Source: Methylobacterium sp. PvR107
GTDB lineage: Bacteria; Pseudomonadota; Alphaproteobacteria; Rhizobiales; Beijerinckiaceae
DNA length: 64,000 bases
Reading direction: 5' to 3'
Assembly: GCF_017833295.1 (NCBI RefSeq)
Contig: NZ_JAFIBW010000001.1
Coordinates: forward strand, 6,014,001-6,078,000
Of the stretch, positions 55,070 to 63,537 are shown piece by piece (positions within the stretch are counted from its first letter, which is position 1; every line of letters starts with the position of its first letter). The notes beneath the pieces are model-generated. The model did no database searches and was not told the DNA's origin. It saw only the letters and a list, made by a program, of their open reading frames with translations. A program made the position numbers and the translations under genes.

Positions 55070-56008
55070 TCAGGACCGCGTCAGGCGGCTCAGCACGTCG
55101 GCGAGGCTCAAGGAGAACAGGATCCGCCGGCCAGAACAGCCCGCAGGCGGCCGTGAGACGGATGCGGGCGCTCGCCCGGTCGAGGCGCATGAACAGCAGC
55201 GCGACGCGGCCGGCCTGCGTGGCGGCGATGCCGAAGCTGACCGCGACGTTCCGGGCGCCCGGCGGCGCGTAGGCCGCGGCGCAGCTCAGCGCCATCAGGC
55301 CGAGCCGGACCGGCAGCACCCGGCGCCGGACCGCGAGGTAGAGGGCCGGGTAGAGGAACAACCAGACCCTGTCGACGAATCCCCAGTGGCGCAGCGCGAC
55401 TTCGACCTGCGGATTGCCGGGGAGGCGGTTTCGGTCGCGCCAGCCGATCCCGACCAGCCGCGCCACGAGGCCGATGCCGATGGCGAGATGGATCCCGTGG
55501 ATGCCGGTGGAGAGCCAGTAGAAGCCGAGGACAGCTGCGCGGACGCCTCGGGCAGCTCGAGGCCCGGCCCCGGCACGAGGTGCTCGGCGATGTCCTGGCG
55601 GTATTCCATCCCCTTCACCGCCAGGAATGCGAGGCCGGGGACGGCGGTTGCCACGAGGCACCAGAAGGTCAGCCGGCTCAGAGAGGCATGCTCGGAGGCC
55701 CGCGACGCGGCGGCGGCGGTCAGGCTGCTGGTCAGCAGGAGCACGGTGTTGAGGGTGCCGTAGACGATGTTGGTCTCGCGGGCCGCGGCTGCGACAGCCT
55801 CCGCGTGCTCGGCCCGCATGGCGGCGTAGAACAGGAACAGCGCTCCGAAGAACGGCACCTCGCTGGCGATGAAGATCCAGATCCCGAAGGCGGCGCCGAA
55901 GCGCTGCCGGGACAACGCTTCATCCTCGGACGGCCTGAGCCCGTCCCAGGGTTCCCGGAGCAACGCCTCGCGCAGCAGCGCCTCGGGGGCGATCGCGGGA
56001 TCGCTCAT
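55070..56008 (-). pseudogene. Decayed cytochrome oxidase subunit III fused to subunit IV-like sequence
   Basis: Starts at ATG 56008 with FGAAFGIWIFIASEVPFFGA, TNIVYGTLNTVLLLTSSLTA and GLAFLAVKGMEYRQDIAEHL, all subunit III. A frameshift near 55535 separates this from FYWLSTGIHGIHLAIGIGLV and GFVDRVWLFLYPALYLAVRR. The frame then runs without a stop into a subunit IV-like part (LGLMALSCAAAYAPPGARNV, RVALLFMRLDRASARIRLTA). A second frameshift near 55125 moves the end (ILFSLSLADVLSRLTRS) into another frame, stopping at 55070-55072. It cannot give a working subunit. Confidence 0.8.
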
Positions 56009-56315
56009 GTCAGCGAGCCCCGCGAGGGCATGCGCGGCTGGTCGTGCACCGGCTCCGCGCCCTCCGGGCGGTAGCTGTAGGGTTTGCCGAGGACCGCCGG
56101 ATGGCCAAAACAGTTGTCCCACGGCGGCGGCACGGTGGTGCGCCATTCGAGGCCGGAGCCGTTCCAGGGATCGTTCGCCGCCCGCTCCCCGAAGAACAGC
56201 GACCAGATGAAATAGCCGAGCGGCATCAGGTAGGCCGCCGCCAGAACCGCCGCCCCCGAGGAGGATCGTGAGCGCCAGGACGGGCGTGGCTCGTGCAGGG
56301 ACGCGGACGGAGGAT
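56005..56315 (-). pseudogene. ctaD: C-terminal remnant of cytochrome oxidase subunit I
   Basis: Only the last ~100 codons remain: PVLALTILLG, then after a frameshift in a G-run near 56255 AAAYLMPLGYFIWSLFFGER, NDPWNGSGLEWRTTVPPPWD and KPYSYRP, with stop at 56005 overlapping the subunit III start (ATGA). The heme- and copper-binding helices are absent. The cut end meets the IS630 remnant. Confidence 0.8.
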
Positions 56316-56324
56316 TCACCCACA

Positions 56325-56918
56325 CGGTGAGACGTACGAGTCTGGGCGCAAGCACACCCAGCGCGCCCGCATCGTCCTGCTCTCGGCCGAGCGCCTGAAC
56401 GTCCAGGATGGAGCCCGGCGGGCGGGCGTCGAAGGTCTGCTGCGCGACAAGACGCGTCCGCCCGGGACACCACCCCATTCGACCGAGACGGTCGCCGAGG
56501 TGCTGGCGCTGACCTGCTCGGAGCCGCCGGGCGAGGTCACCCACTGGACCGGCCGTGCCGTGGCCCGCGCTGTCGGGATCTCGTTGCGTGCCGTGCAGCG
56601 GATCTTCGACGCTCACCGCCTCCTGCCGCACCGGCTGCGCAGCTTCAAGCGCTCGCGCGATCCGGCCTTCGCCGCCAAGGTCGAGAACGGGCCCCCATCG
56701 AACCTGTTCGATGGGATCCCGGCGTGGTCGGCCTGGACATGGACCCACCCGCCCACGGCGTGGTGCGGTCCATCGACGAGAAGCGCCAGATCGACCGGCA
56801 GGCGGCGATGAAACGCGACCGCGCCGCGCACAATCGGCGCGCCAGACCTTTCGTCTGGACCAAACCCGCCACCGACATCCTCGCAGCCGTCAGCCGATCC
56901 CCTGAACCGTCCGTCTGA
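56325..56918 (+). mobile_element. IS630-family transposase remnant
   Basis: Collinear pieces of an IS630 transposase: GRKHTQRARIVLLSAERLNV (HTH part), EGLLRDKTRPPGTPPHSTET, TCSEPPGEVTHWTGRAVARA, HRLRSFKRSRDPAFAAKVE; then in another frame VVGLDMDPPAHGVVRSIDEK, the first catalytic Asp region, and finally AHNRRARPFVWTKPATDILA to the stop at 56916-56918. About 30 codons after RRAGV and most of the catalytic domain (the second Asp and Glu) are deleted. It is dead and bounds the truncated ctaD. Confidence 0.85.
56694..56715. repeat. 22-bp palindrome inserted in the IS630 remnant
   Basis: CCCATCGAAC-CT-GTTCGATGGG is a perfect inverted repeat with 10-bp arms. It lies in a ~40-bp stretch that interrupts the expected KVE-DVVGL continuity of the transposase and shifts the frame. 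Confidence 0.6.
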
Positions 56919-57081
56919 GTCAGGGCACGGGAGCCGGCGGACCACGGGACTCGCATACCGCTCCCGGCGGCCGGTCGACAGGCGATTTGCCGAAAGGCGC
57001 GGGCACGCTGCCGCCTCCGCGCGTGCAGCGGGGGCAGCGGGGGCAGGGCAACCAGTCCGCGCGTTCCGGGCGGGACCTGCC

Positions 57082-57945
57082 TCAGCCGCCGAAGGCGCGG
57101 GGCGGCAGGCCCCTGACACCGACATCGAGTTCGAACAGGGCCCCGGACTCCGGCACGTGCTCGGCACCCCGCGACGCCGAGGTGACGAACAGGCGGTTCA
57201 GCTCCGCGCCCGCGAAGGCGCAGCTCGTGATGTTGGGGGCGGGGAGGGGGATCGCGCGCATCAGGCGCCCATCCGGATCCACGCGGCTGATCCGGGCGCC
57301 GCCCCAATGGGCGATCCAGAGGCAGCCCTCCGCATCCGTGGTCATCCCGTCGGGCCAGCCCCAATCGTCCGGGAAGCGCAGGAAGGCCCGCTTGCCGGAC
57401 AACGTGCCGTCCCCGGCGAGATCGAGGGCGTAGACCGTCCGGGCGGCGCTGTCGCTGTGATAGAGGATCCGGCCGTCGAGGCTGAAGGTCGGGCCGTTGG
57501 CGACGCCGTAGCGGGTATCCATCCGCCGCCAGGTCAGGTCGGGATCGAGCCGGTGCAGGGCGCCCGACACCGCCGTCTCGGCCTGGTGCATGCTCCCCGC
57601 CCAGATCCGGCCGGCGCCATCGACCTTGGCGTCGTTCAGGCGGTTGTCCGGGTATTCGGGCTCGGGATCGCCGATCGGGGTCAGCCGGCCGGCCTCGAGG
57701 TCGAAGACCGCAAACCCGCTCTTCAGACCGACGATGAAATCCCGCCGGCCGGCCCGGGGGATGATCCAGCCCAGCGGCTCCGGAAAGGGGCGGGTGCCCG
57801 CTGCACCGCTCGCGAGGTCGAGCCAGCGCAGGGCCGGCGCCTCGATGTCGACCCAGAAGAGGCGCTCCCGTTCCGGCACCCAGACGGGTCCCTCGCCGAG
57901 CCGGTCGCGCTCGGCCCGGGGGACGATGCGGATCTGCGGATCCAT
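57082..57945 (-). CDS. SMP-30/gluconolactonase family sugar lactonase
   Basis: A 287-aa six-bladed beta-propeller. Metal and active-site motifs: Glu in LGEGPVWVPERERLFWVDIE, Asn-Asp in NRLNDAKVDGAGRIWAGSMH, Asn in VANGPTFSLDGRILYHSDSA, and Asp in GWPDGMTTDAEGCLWIAHWG. It should hydrolyse an aldonolactone (for example L-arabino- or D-xylonolactone) to the acid. It lies 25 bp downstream of the sugar MFS gene on the same strand and fits the dehydratase and semialdehyde dehydrogenase nearby. Confidence 0.9.
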   Translation of the reverse strand: MDPQIRIVPRAERDRLGEGPVWVPERERLFWVDIEAPALRWLDLASGAAGTRPFPEPLGWIIPRAGRRDFIVGLKSGFAVFDLEAGRLTPIGDPEPEYPDNRLNDAKVDGAGRIWAGSMHQAETAVSGALHRLDPDLTWRRMDTRYGVANGPTFSLDGRILYHSDSAARTVYALDLAGDGTLSGKRAFLRFPDDWGWPDGMTTDAEGCLWIAHWGGARISRVDPDGRLMRAIPLPAPNITSCAFAGAELNRLFVTSASRGAEHVPESGALFELDVGVRGLPPRAFGG

Positions 57946-57970
57946 GGTCCCTCTCTGGTCCGATCGCCGA

Positions 57971-59299
57971 TCAGGCGCCCTCGGGCCGTCGGCCGGAAGC
58001 GCCCGGCCGGCAGCCCCAGAGCGCGTAGAACAGGACGTAGAGCTCGCACGCCGCCGTGATCAGGAAGGAATGCTGCAATCCGAACCGGTCCGCCGCCCAG
58101 CCCTGCACCACCACCAGCGACCCGCCGGCGATCGCCATGATCAGCAGACCCGATCCCGCCTCGGTCAGCGGGCCGAGCCCGCGGATTCCGAGGGTGAAGA
58201 TCGTCGGGAACATGATCGCGTGGAACAGCCCGACCGAGATCAGCGCCCACATCGCTACAGGGCCCGTGGCGAAGGCCGCGACCAGCATCACCGCGCAGGC
58301 GCCAATGGCCGCGCCGGCCAGCACGGCCTCGGCCGGCCGGCGCTGCATCAGGTAGCTGCCGACGAAACGGCCGACCATCATCCCACCCCAGAGCAGGAAC
58401 AGGTAGCGCGCGGCCTGGGCGTGCGTCAGGTCGCCGATCGCGGGCTGCGCCACGAAGTTGATGAACAGGTTCGACACGCCGATCTCGGCGATCAGGTAGA
58501 TGAAAATCGCCGGCACGCCGAGGACGAGGTTGCGGTGCCGCCAGAGCGACCGGCCGGCGTGCTCGTCCGCGGCGGCCGGCGCGACGGCACCGTCGGCGCC
58601 GCCCATCGCGGGCAGCGGGAACCGGGCGATCACCACGGCGAGCATCACCAGGATCGCCGCCACGATCAGGTAGGGGAGCTGCACCGACTGCGCGTCGGCC
58701 AGGCGCTCGGCGGGGGTGAGCACGGTCCCCGGCGCGGCGTTGCCGGAGGCGGAGCGGCCCAGGATCAGATAGCCGCCGAACAGCGGCGCCAGGGTGGTCC
58801 CGAGGGAGTTGAACGCCTGCACGAGGTTGAGCCGCGCCGGGGCGCTCTCGCTCGGGCCGACCACCGCCACGTAGGGGTTGGCGGCGACCTGCAGCAGGGT
58901 GATGCCGCTGGCGATCACGAACAGGGCGGCGAGCGTGATCGCGTAGGAGACCTGGCGGGACGCCAGGATCATCCCGAGCGTGCCCACCGCCATGATGCCG
59001 AGGCCCGTCACCAGGGCGCGCTGGTAGCCGATGCGGGCGATCAGCTTCGCCGCCGGGATCGAGGCCACGAAATACGCGATGAACCAGACCGACTCGATCA
59101 GCGTGGTCTGCGTGTAGTCGAGGTCGAAGACGCTGCGCAGGTGCGGCAGCAGCGTGTTGTTGATGACCGTGATGAAGCCCCACATGAAGAACAGGCTCGC
59201 CAGCAGCGACAGGGCCGCGCCGTAGCCGCCCCGGTCGCGCGCGATCGCCGCGGCCGTCCGGGCGGCGGACGGATCGACGTGCGCGATTGGTCCTGCCAT
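57971..59299 (-). CDS. Sugar MFS transporter, FucP/GluP family
   Basis: A 442-aa carrier with 12 helices. The family opening is evident (LASLFFMWGFITVINNTLLP, HLRSVFDLDYTQTTLIESVW, FIAYFVASIPAAKLIARIGY), as is the conserved ANPYVAVVGP and LNLVQAFNSLGTTLAPLFGG. Members are proton symporters for fucose, glucose, galactose or related sugars. ATG at 59299 with GAGAGGAAAGG upstream. First gene of the pair with the lactonase; divergent from the aldose epimerase. Confidence 0.9.
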   Translation of the reverse strand: MAGPIAHVDPSAARTAAAIARDRGGYGAALSLLASLFFMWGFITVINNTLLPHLRSVFDLDYTQTTLIESVWFIAYFVASIPAAKLIARIGYQRALVTGLGIMAVGTLGMILASRQVSYAITLAALFVIASGITLLQVAANPYVAVVGPSESAPARLNLVQAFNSLGTTLAPLFGGYLILGRSASGNAAPGTVLTPAERLADAQSVQLPYLIVAAILVMLAVVIARFPLPAMGGADGAVAPAAADEHAGRSLWRHRNLVLGVPAIFIYLIAEIGVSNLFINFVAQPAIGDLTHAQAARYLFLLWGGMMVGRFVGSYLMQRRPAEAVLAGAAIGACAVMLVAAFATGPVAMWALISVGLFHAIMFPTIFTLGIRGLGPLTEAGSGLLIMAIAGGSLVVVQGWAADRFGLQHSFLITAACELYVLFYALWGCRPGASGRRPEGA

Positions 59300-59354
59300 C
59301 GGGCCTTTCCTCTCCCATCGGGCCGCCTTGCCGGGGCACCGTGTTGTGGAGTTC

Positions 59355-59367
59355 ATTTGTCTGAGTA
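59355..59367. promoter_or_regulatory. Shared promoter motif, copy 1 (candidate regulator site)
   Basis: ATTTGTCTGAGTA in the divergent promoter of the sugar MFS and epimerase genes. It matches ATTTGTATGAGTA at 63525-63537 in 12 of 13 positions. Likely a site for the local GntR regulator; inferred only from position and sharing. TATATAT next to it could be a -10. Confidence 0.5.
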
Positions 59368-59457
59368 TATATCGGGGTCGCGGCCGTCAACCGCGGCCGC
59401 CCGTCACGCGTCGGCGCAGGATCGGCAGTACGGTGCACGACGAAGGGGGGAGAATCC

Positions 59458-60609
59458 ATGCGTGGCTTGGGAACGGTGGCGCTCTGCGCCTGCGCGGGAC
59501 TTCCGGCACTGGCCCAGGCGGCCGAGCCGGTCCGGACGGTGTTCGGCACCCTGCCGGACGGCCGCACCGTCGAGGAGGTGACCTTGACGAACGACGAGGG
59601 GGTCACCGCGCGCATCCTGTCCTGGGGGGCGCTGCTGCGGGTGCTCGAGGTGCCGGACCGGACCGGCAAGGCGGCCGACGTCGTGCTCGGCTACGGCGAC
59701 CTCGCCAGCTACCTGAGCAAGGGCAGCTATTTCGGCGTGAGCGTCGGGCGCTACGCCAACCGGATCCGCGCCGGGCGCTTCACCCTCGACGGCCAGAGCT
59801 ACGCGCTGGCCACCAACGACGGACCCAACGCCCTGCACGGCGGCAGCGCGGGCTTCGACAAGCGGCTCTGGACGATCACCGAGGTGAAGGGCGGCGCGGC
59901 CCCGTCGGTGACCCTACGCTACGTCAGCCCGGACGGCGAGGAGGGCTATCCCGGCACGCTGACGGCGACCGCCACCTACACGCTGGAGGCGAGCAACACC
60001 CTCTCGGTGACCTACGAGGCCACGACCGACAAGCCGACGATCGTCAACCTGACGAACCACAGCTTCTTCAACCTCGCGGGCGAGGGGTCGGGCCGCTCGA
60101 TCCTCGACAACGTCCTGACCATCCCGGCCGAGCGGTTCACGCCGGTCGACGCCACCCTGATCCCGACCGGCGAGCACCTGCCGGTGGTGGGCACGCCCTT
60201 CGATTTCCGCAAGCCCACGGTGATCGGCGCGCGCATCCGCGATGGGCGGGACATCCAGATCGTGCGCGGGCGCGGCTACGATCACAATTGGGTCGTGACC
60301 GACGCGCCAACGGCCGGGCCGCACCTCGTGGCACGGGTCGAGGATCCGGATTCGGGCCGCGTTCTCGACGTGTCGAGCAATCAGCCGGGCGTGCAATTCT
60401 ACGCCGGCAACTTCCTCAACGCGACCGTGGTGGGTAAATCCGGCCTCGCCTACCGGCAGTCGGACGCCCTGGCGCTGGAGCCGGAGCTCTTTCCCGATAC
60501 GCCGAACCAGCCGGCCTTCGGCTCGGCCCGGCTGGATCCCGGCAAGACCTACCGGAACGTCATCACCTACCGCTTCTCGACCAGCCCCGCCCACCGGACG
60601 CACAAATGA
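59458..60609 (+). CDS. Aldose 1-epimerase (mutarotase), exported
   Basis: A 383-aa GalM-type enzyme with a signal peptide ([18 protein letters not shown]). Conserved blocks: [18 protein letters not shown] (substrate Arg/Asn), [16 protein letters not shown] (His), [14 protein letters not shown] (catalytic His) and [17 protein letters not shown] (catalytic Glu). It interconverts sugar anomers, here probably in the periplasm before uptake or oxidation. Its stop overlaps the dehydratase start (ATGA). Start ATG 59458 follows GGGGGAGAA. Confidence 0.92.
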   Translation: MRGLGTVALCACAGLPALAQAAEPVRTVFGTLPDGRTVEEVTLTNDEGVTARILSWGALLRVLEVPDRTGKAADVVLGYGDLASYLSKGSYFGVSVGRYANRIRAGRFTLDGQSYALATNDGPNALHGGSAGFDKRLWTITEVKGGAAPSVTLRYVSPDGEEGYPGTLTATATYTLEASNTLSVTYEATTDKPTIVNLTNHSFFNLAGEGSGRSILDNVLTIPAERFTPVDATLIPTGEHLPVVGTPFDFRKPTVIGARIRDGRDIQIVRGRGYDHNWVVTDAPTAGPHLVARVEDPDSGRVLDVSSNQPGVQFYAGNFLNATVVGKSGLAYRQSDALALEPELFPDTPNQPAFGSARLDPGKTYRNVITYRFSTSPAHRTHK

Positions 60610-62405
60610 CCGACCGACCGATTGCACGGCCCCTGCGCTCGCGCGCCTGGTTCGACAACCCCGACAATATCGACATGACGGCGCTCTATCTCGAGCGCTA
60701 CCTGAACTTCGGCCTCAGCCTGGAGGAGCTGCGCTCGGGCAAGCCGATCATCGGCATCGCCCAGACCGGCTCGGACCTGTCCCCGTGCAATCGCCACCAT
60801 CTCGTCCTCGCGGAGCGGATCCGCGAGGGCATCCGCGAGGCGGGCGGGATCGCCCTCGAATTCCCCGTCCATCCGATCCAGGAGACCGGGAAGCGGCCGA
60901 CCGCCGGCCTCGACCGCAACCTCGCCTATCTCGGCCTCGTGGAGCTGCTCTACGGCTACCCGCTGGACGGGGTGGTGCTGACCACGGGCTGCGACAAGAC
61001 CACCCCGGCCTGCCTGATGGCGGCCGCCACCGTGAACATCCCGGCCATCGCCCTGTCGGTCGGGCCGATGCTGAACGGCTGGTTCAAGGGCCAGCGCACG
61101 GGTTCCGGCACGATCGTCTGGAAGGCCCGCGAGATGCTGGCGGCCGGCGAGATCGACCAGGACGGCTTCATCAAGCTCGTGACCTCGTCGGCGCCCTCGA
61201 CCGGCTTCTGCAACACGATGGGCACGGCCACCACCATGAACACGCTGGCCGAGGCGCTGGGCATGATGCTGCCCGGCTCGGCGGCGATCCCGGCGCCCTA
61301 CCGCGACCGGCAGGAGGTCGCCTACCAGACCGGCAAGCGCATCGTCGCCATGGTGGCGGAGGATCTGAAACCCTCCGACATCCTGACCCGCGACGCCTTC
61401 CTCAACGCCATCGTGGTCAATTCGGCGATCGGCGGCTCGACCAACGCGCCGATCCATCTCGCGGCACTCGCCCGGCACATGGGGGTCGCGCTCGACATCG
61501 CCGACTGGCAGACCCACGGGCTCGACGTGCCGCTCCTCGTGAACCTGCAGCCGGCCGGCGCCTATCTCGGCGAGGATTACTACCGCGCCGGCAGCCTCCC
61601 GGCCGTCGTGGCGCAGCTCATGAGCCGCGGGCTGATCCACGAGAACGCCCTCACGGTAAACGGGCGCGCCATCGGCGAGAATTGCCGCGGCGCCGTGATC
61701 GAGGACGAGGACGTGATCCGACCGATCGACCGGCCTCTGAAGGAGGCGGCCGGGTTCCTGGTCCTGCGCGGCAACCTGTTCGAGGCCGCCATCATGAAGA
61801 CCAGCGTGATCGGCCCGGAATTCCGCGCCCGCTACCTCTCGAACCCCGAGGATCCCGATGCCTTCGAGGGCCCCGTCGTGGTGTTCGACGGGCCGGAGGA
61901 TTACCACGCCCGGATCGACGATCCGAGCCTCGGGATCACCGACGAGACCCTCCTGGTGATGCGCGGGGCCGGGCCGGTGGGCTATCCCGGAGCGGCCGAG
62001 GTGGTGAACATGCGGCCGCCCGCGCAGCTGATCCGGGCCGGCGTGCACGCGCTGCCGTGCCTCGGCGACGGGCGCCAGTCCGGCACCTCGGCCTCGCCGT
62101 CGATCCTGAACGCCTCGCCGGAGGCGGCGGCGGGCGGCGGCCTCGCCCTGCTGCGCACCGGCGACCGCGTGCGGGTCGACCTGCGACGCGGAACCGCCGA
62201 CATGCTGGTCGATGCCGACGAGATCGGCCGCCGCCGCCGCGCCCTGGAGGAGGCCGGCGGCTACGCCTATCCGGCCTCGCAGACCCCCTGGCAGGCGATG
62301 CAGCGCGCCGCCGTCGGGCAGATGCATACCGGCGCGATCCTGGAGGGCGCCGAGCGCTTTCAGCGGATCGCGCAGACCAGCGGCCTGCCGCGCGACAACC
62401 ACTGA
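60606..62405 (+). CDS. IlvD/Edd-family sugar-acid dehydratase (L-arabinonate/D-xylonate type)
   Basis: A 599-aa dehydratase. Iron-sulfur cluster cysteines are in [22 protein letters not shown] and [17 protein letters not shown]; the Lys/Mg region GCDKT is intact. The N-terminus [20 protein letters not shown] is typical of pentonate dehydratases and differs from branched-chain IlvD. It should turn an aldonate into a 2-keto-3-deoxy acid. Translationally coupled to the epimerase. The lactonase and the 2-ketoglutarate-semialdehyde dehydrogenase nearby support a Weimberg-type pathway. Confidence 0.9.
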   Translation: MTDRPIARPLRSRAWFDNPDNIDMTALYLERYLNFGLSLEELRSGKPIIGIAQTGSDLSPCNRHHLVLAERIREGIREAGGIALEFPVHPIQETGKRPTAGLDRNLAYLGLVELLYGYPLDGVVLTTGCDKTTPACLMAAATVNIPAIALSVGPMLNGWFKGQRTGSGTIVWKAREMLAAGEIDQDGFIKLVTSSAPSTGFCNTMGTATTMNTLAEALGMMLPGSAAIPAPYRDRQEVAYQTGKRIVAMVAEDLKPSDILTRDAFLNAIVVNSAIGGSTNAPIHLAALARHMGVALDIADWQTHGLDVPLLVNLQPAGAYLGEDYYRAGSLPAVVAQLMSRGLIHENALTVNGRAIGENCRGAVIEDEDVIRPIDRPLKEAAGFLVLRGNLFEAAIMKTSVIGPEFRARYLSNPEDPDAFEGPVVVFDGPEDYHARIDDPSLGITDETLLVMRGAGPVGYPGAAEVVNMRPPAQLIRAGVHALPCLGDGRQSGTSASPSILNASPEAAAGGGLALLRTGDRVRVDLRRGTADMLVDADEIGRRRRALEEAGGYAYPASQTPWQAMQRAAVGQMHTGAILEGAERFQRIAQTSGLPRDNH

Positions 62406-62460
62406 GACACGGCGATCCCGGACCCGGCTGGGCTCGGGATCGGCCTGCGAATTCAAGGTC

Positions 62461-62508
62461 CGCCCCGTCCTTCCGGGTTCCGCTTCGCGACCCCGGAAGG
62501 ACGGGGCG
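62461..62508. terminator. Long hairpin between convergent genes
   Basis: CGCCCCGTCCTTCCGGG and CCCGGAAGGACGGGGCG form a perfect 17-bp stem around a 14-nt loop (TTCCGCTTCGCGAC). It lies between the dehydratase stop and the gntR stop and probably acts as a bidirectional terminator. It also resembles the intergenic repeat family B hairpins. The remaining 62509-62644 shows nothing clear. Confidence 0.6.
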
Positions 62509-62644
62509 GGCGATTGAGCCGCCTCTGCAGGAGCGTGGCGTCGATGGGCCGGGTCGAACACTTGGACCGGGCGGAGCCAGGAACCTTCGCGGGCGCGGAA
62601 GGGGGGCCTGCCACCGAAGGGCAAGCCCTCGGAAACCGGGCCCC

Positions 62645-63385
62645 TCAGGGCCGCAGCGCCATCTCGGTGTCGGACAGAGCGAGGCGGATCAGCTCGGTCA
62701 TCGTCGCGCGGGCGGCGGCCGGGTCCCCCGACACGATCGCCTCGTAGAGAGCCCGGTGATCGGGCATCGGGTCCCGCGGCATGACTTGGCGCCGATACTT
62801 GAAGATCGTCGTCCAGGTGACCGCGGCCGCGATGGAACTCGACAGGGCCATCAAGGGGCCGTTGCGGGCGGCCTCCAGGATCAGGTCGTGAAAGGCCTGA
62901 TCGGCGGCCCGCCCGGCCTCGGTGGCGAGGCCGTGGCGGCCCATCTCCTCGAGGGCGTGGCCCATCCGGGCGACGTCGAGGCTCGAGCGCCGCTCGGCGG
63001 CCAAGGCGGCCGCCGCCGGCTCGACGATCATCCGCAGCTCGAACAGGTCGCGGATGAAGGCCTCGCTCGGCTCCGCCTCGAAGGCCCAGGCCAGGATATC
63101 CGGGTCGAGCAGGTTCCACCGGCTCCGCTGGCTGACCCGCGTCCCGGTGCGCGGCCGGCTCTCGACGAGGCCCTTGGCGCTCAGGATGCGAATCGCCTCG
63201 CGATACGCGGTCCGCGACACGTTCAGCTGTTCCGAGAACTCGATCTCGCCCGGCAGCACGTCGCCGGGCGCGTAGCGGCCGCCCAGGATCGCGACGCCCA
63301 GATCCCGGGCGACCGATCCGTGGATGCGACGCGAGCCTGAGGCAAGCGGAAGCTTGATATCCTCCAGACCGCGACCCTGCCTCAC
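62645..63385 (-). CDS. GntR-family regulator, FadR subfamily
   Basis: A 246-aa regulator. The winged HTH has GSVARDLGVAILGGRYAPGD, LPGEIEFSEQLNVSRTAYRE, ILSAKGLVESRPRTGTRVSQ; the FCD effector domain has RDLFELRMIVEPAAAALAAE, with metal-binding Asp/His candidates in FHDLILEAARN and MPDHRALYEAI. FadR-type regulators of sugar-acid pathways bind the pathway acid. The GTG at 63385 follows GGAGG by 7 nt; an adjacent GTG at 63388 is possible. Divergent from the semialdehyde dehydrogenase gene, its likely target. Confidence 0.88.
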   Translation of the reverse strand: MRQGRGLEDIKLPLASGSRRIHGSVARDLGVAILGGRYAPGDVLPGEIEFSEQLNVSRTAYREAIRILSAKGLVESRPRTGTRVSQRSRWNLLDPDILAWAFEAEPSEAFIRDLFELRMIVEPAAAALAAERRSSLDVARMGHALEEMGRHGLATEAGRAADQAFHDLILEAARNGPLMALSSSIAAAVTWTTIFKYRRQVMPRDPMPDHRALYEAIVSGDPAAARATMTELIRLALSDTEMALRP

Positions 63386-63495
63386 CACGTCACCTCCGGT
63401 CCGAGCCACCGGTCCGGGGCAGGATCGCCGCGATCGTACTTGGAAGTTGTAGGAGCGCAAGCGGCGACACCCCCTGGGCGGAAGGGCCGCGGCGC

Positions 63496-63524
63496 TTGCG
63501 ACGCAGAGCAAACTGATCTAGTTT
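63496..63524 (+). promoter_or_regulatory. Promoter of the semialdehyde dehydrogenase gene
   Basis: TTGCGA (63496-63501), 17-nt spacer, TAGTTT (63519-63524). The expected start site falls at 63531, the A of the ATG, so the mRNA would be leaderless. An inverted repeat AAACT-GATCT-AGTTT overlaps the -10 at 63510-63524. Confidence 0.5.
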
Positions 63525-63537
63525 ATTTGTATGAGTA
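63525..63537. promoter_or_regulatory. Shared promoter motif, copy 2
   Basis: ATTTGTATGAGTA spans the start codon of the semialdehyde dehydrogenase gene; the wider GTTTA-N10-TAAAC (63521-63540) is an inverted repeat. Counterpart of 59355-59367. Confidence 0.5.

Noticed and set aside
56919..57081. Possible rest of ctaD on the far side of the IS630 remnant
   Set aside because: Translated in all frames by eye; no oxidase motif. A CPRCPRC stretch occurs but in no supported gene.
60567..63119. An 850-codon minus-strand frame across the dehydratase gene
   Set aside because: Antisense to the IlvD/Edd gene and part of gntR, which both have full catalytic motifs and correct starts.
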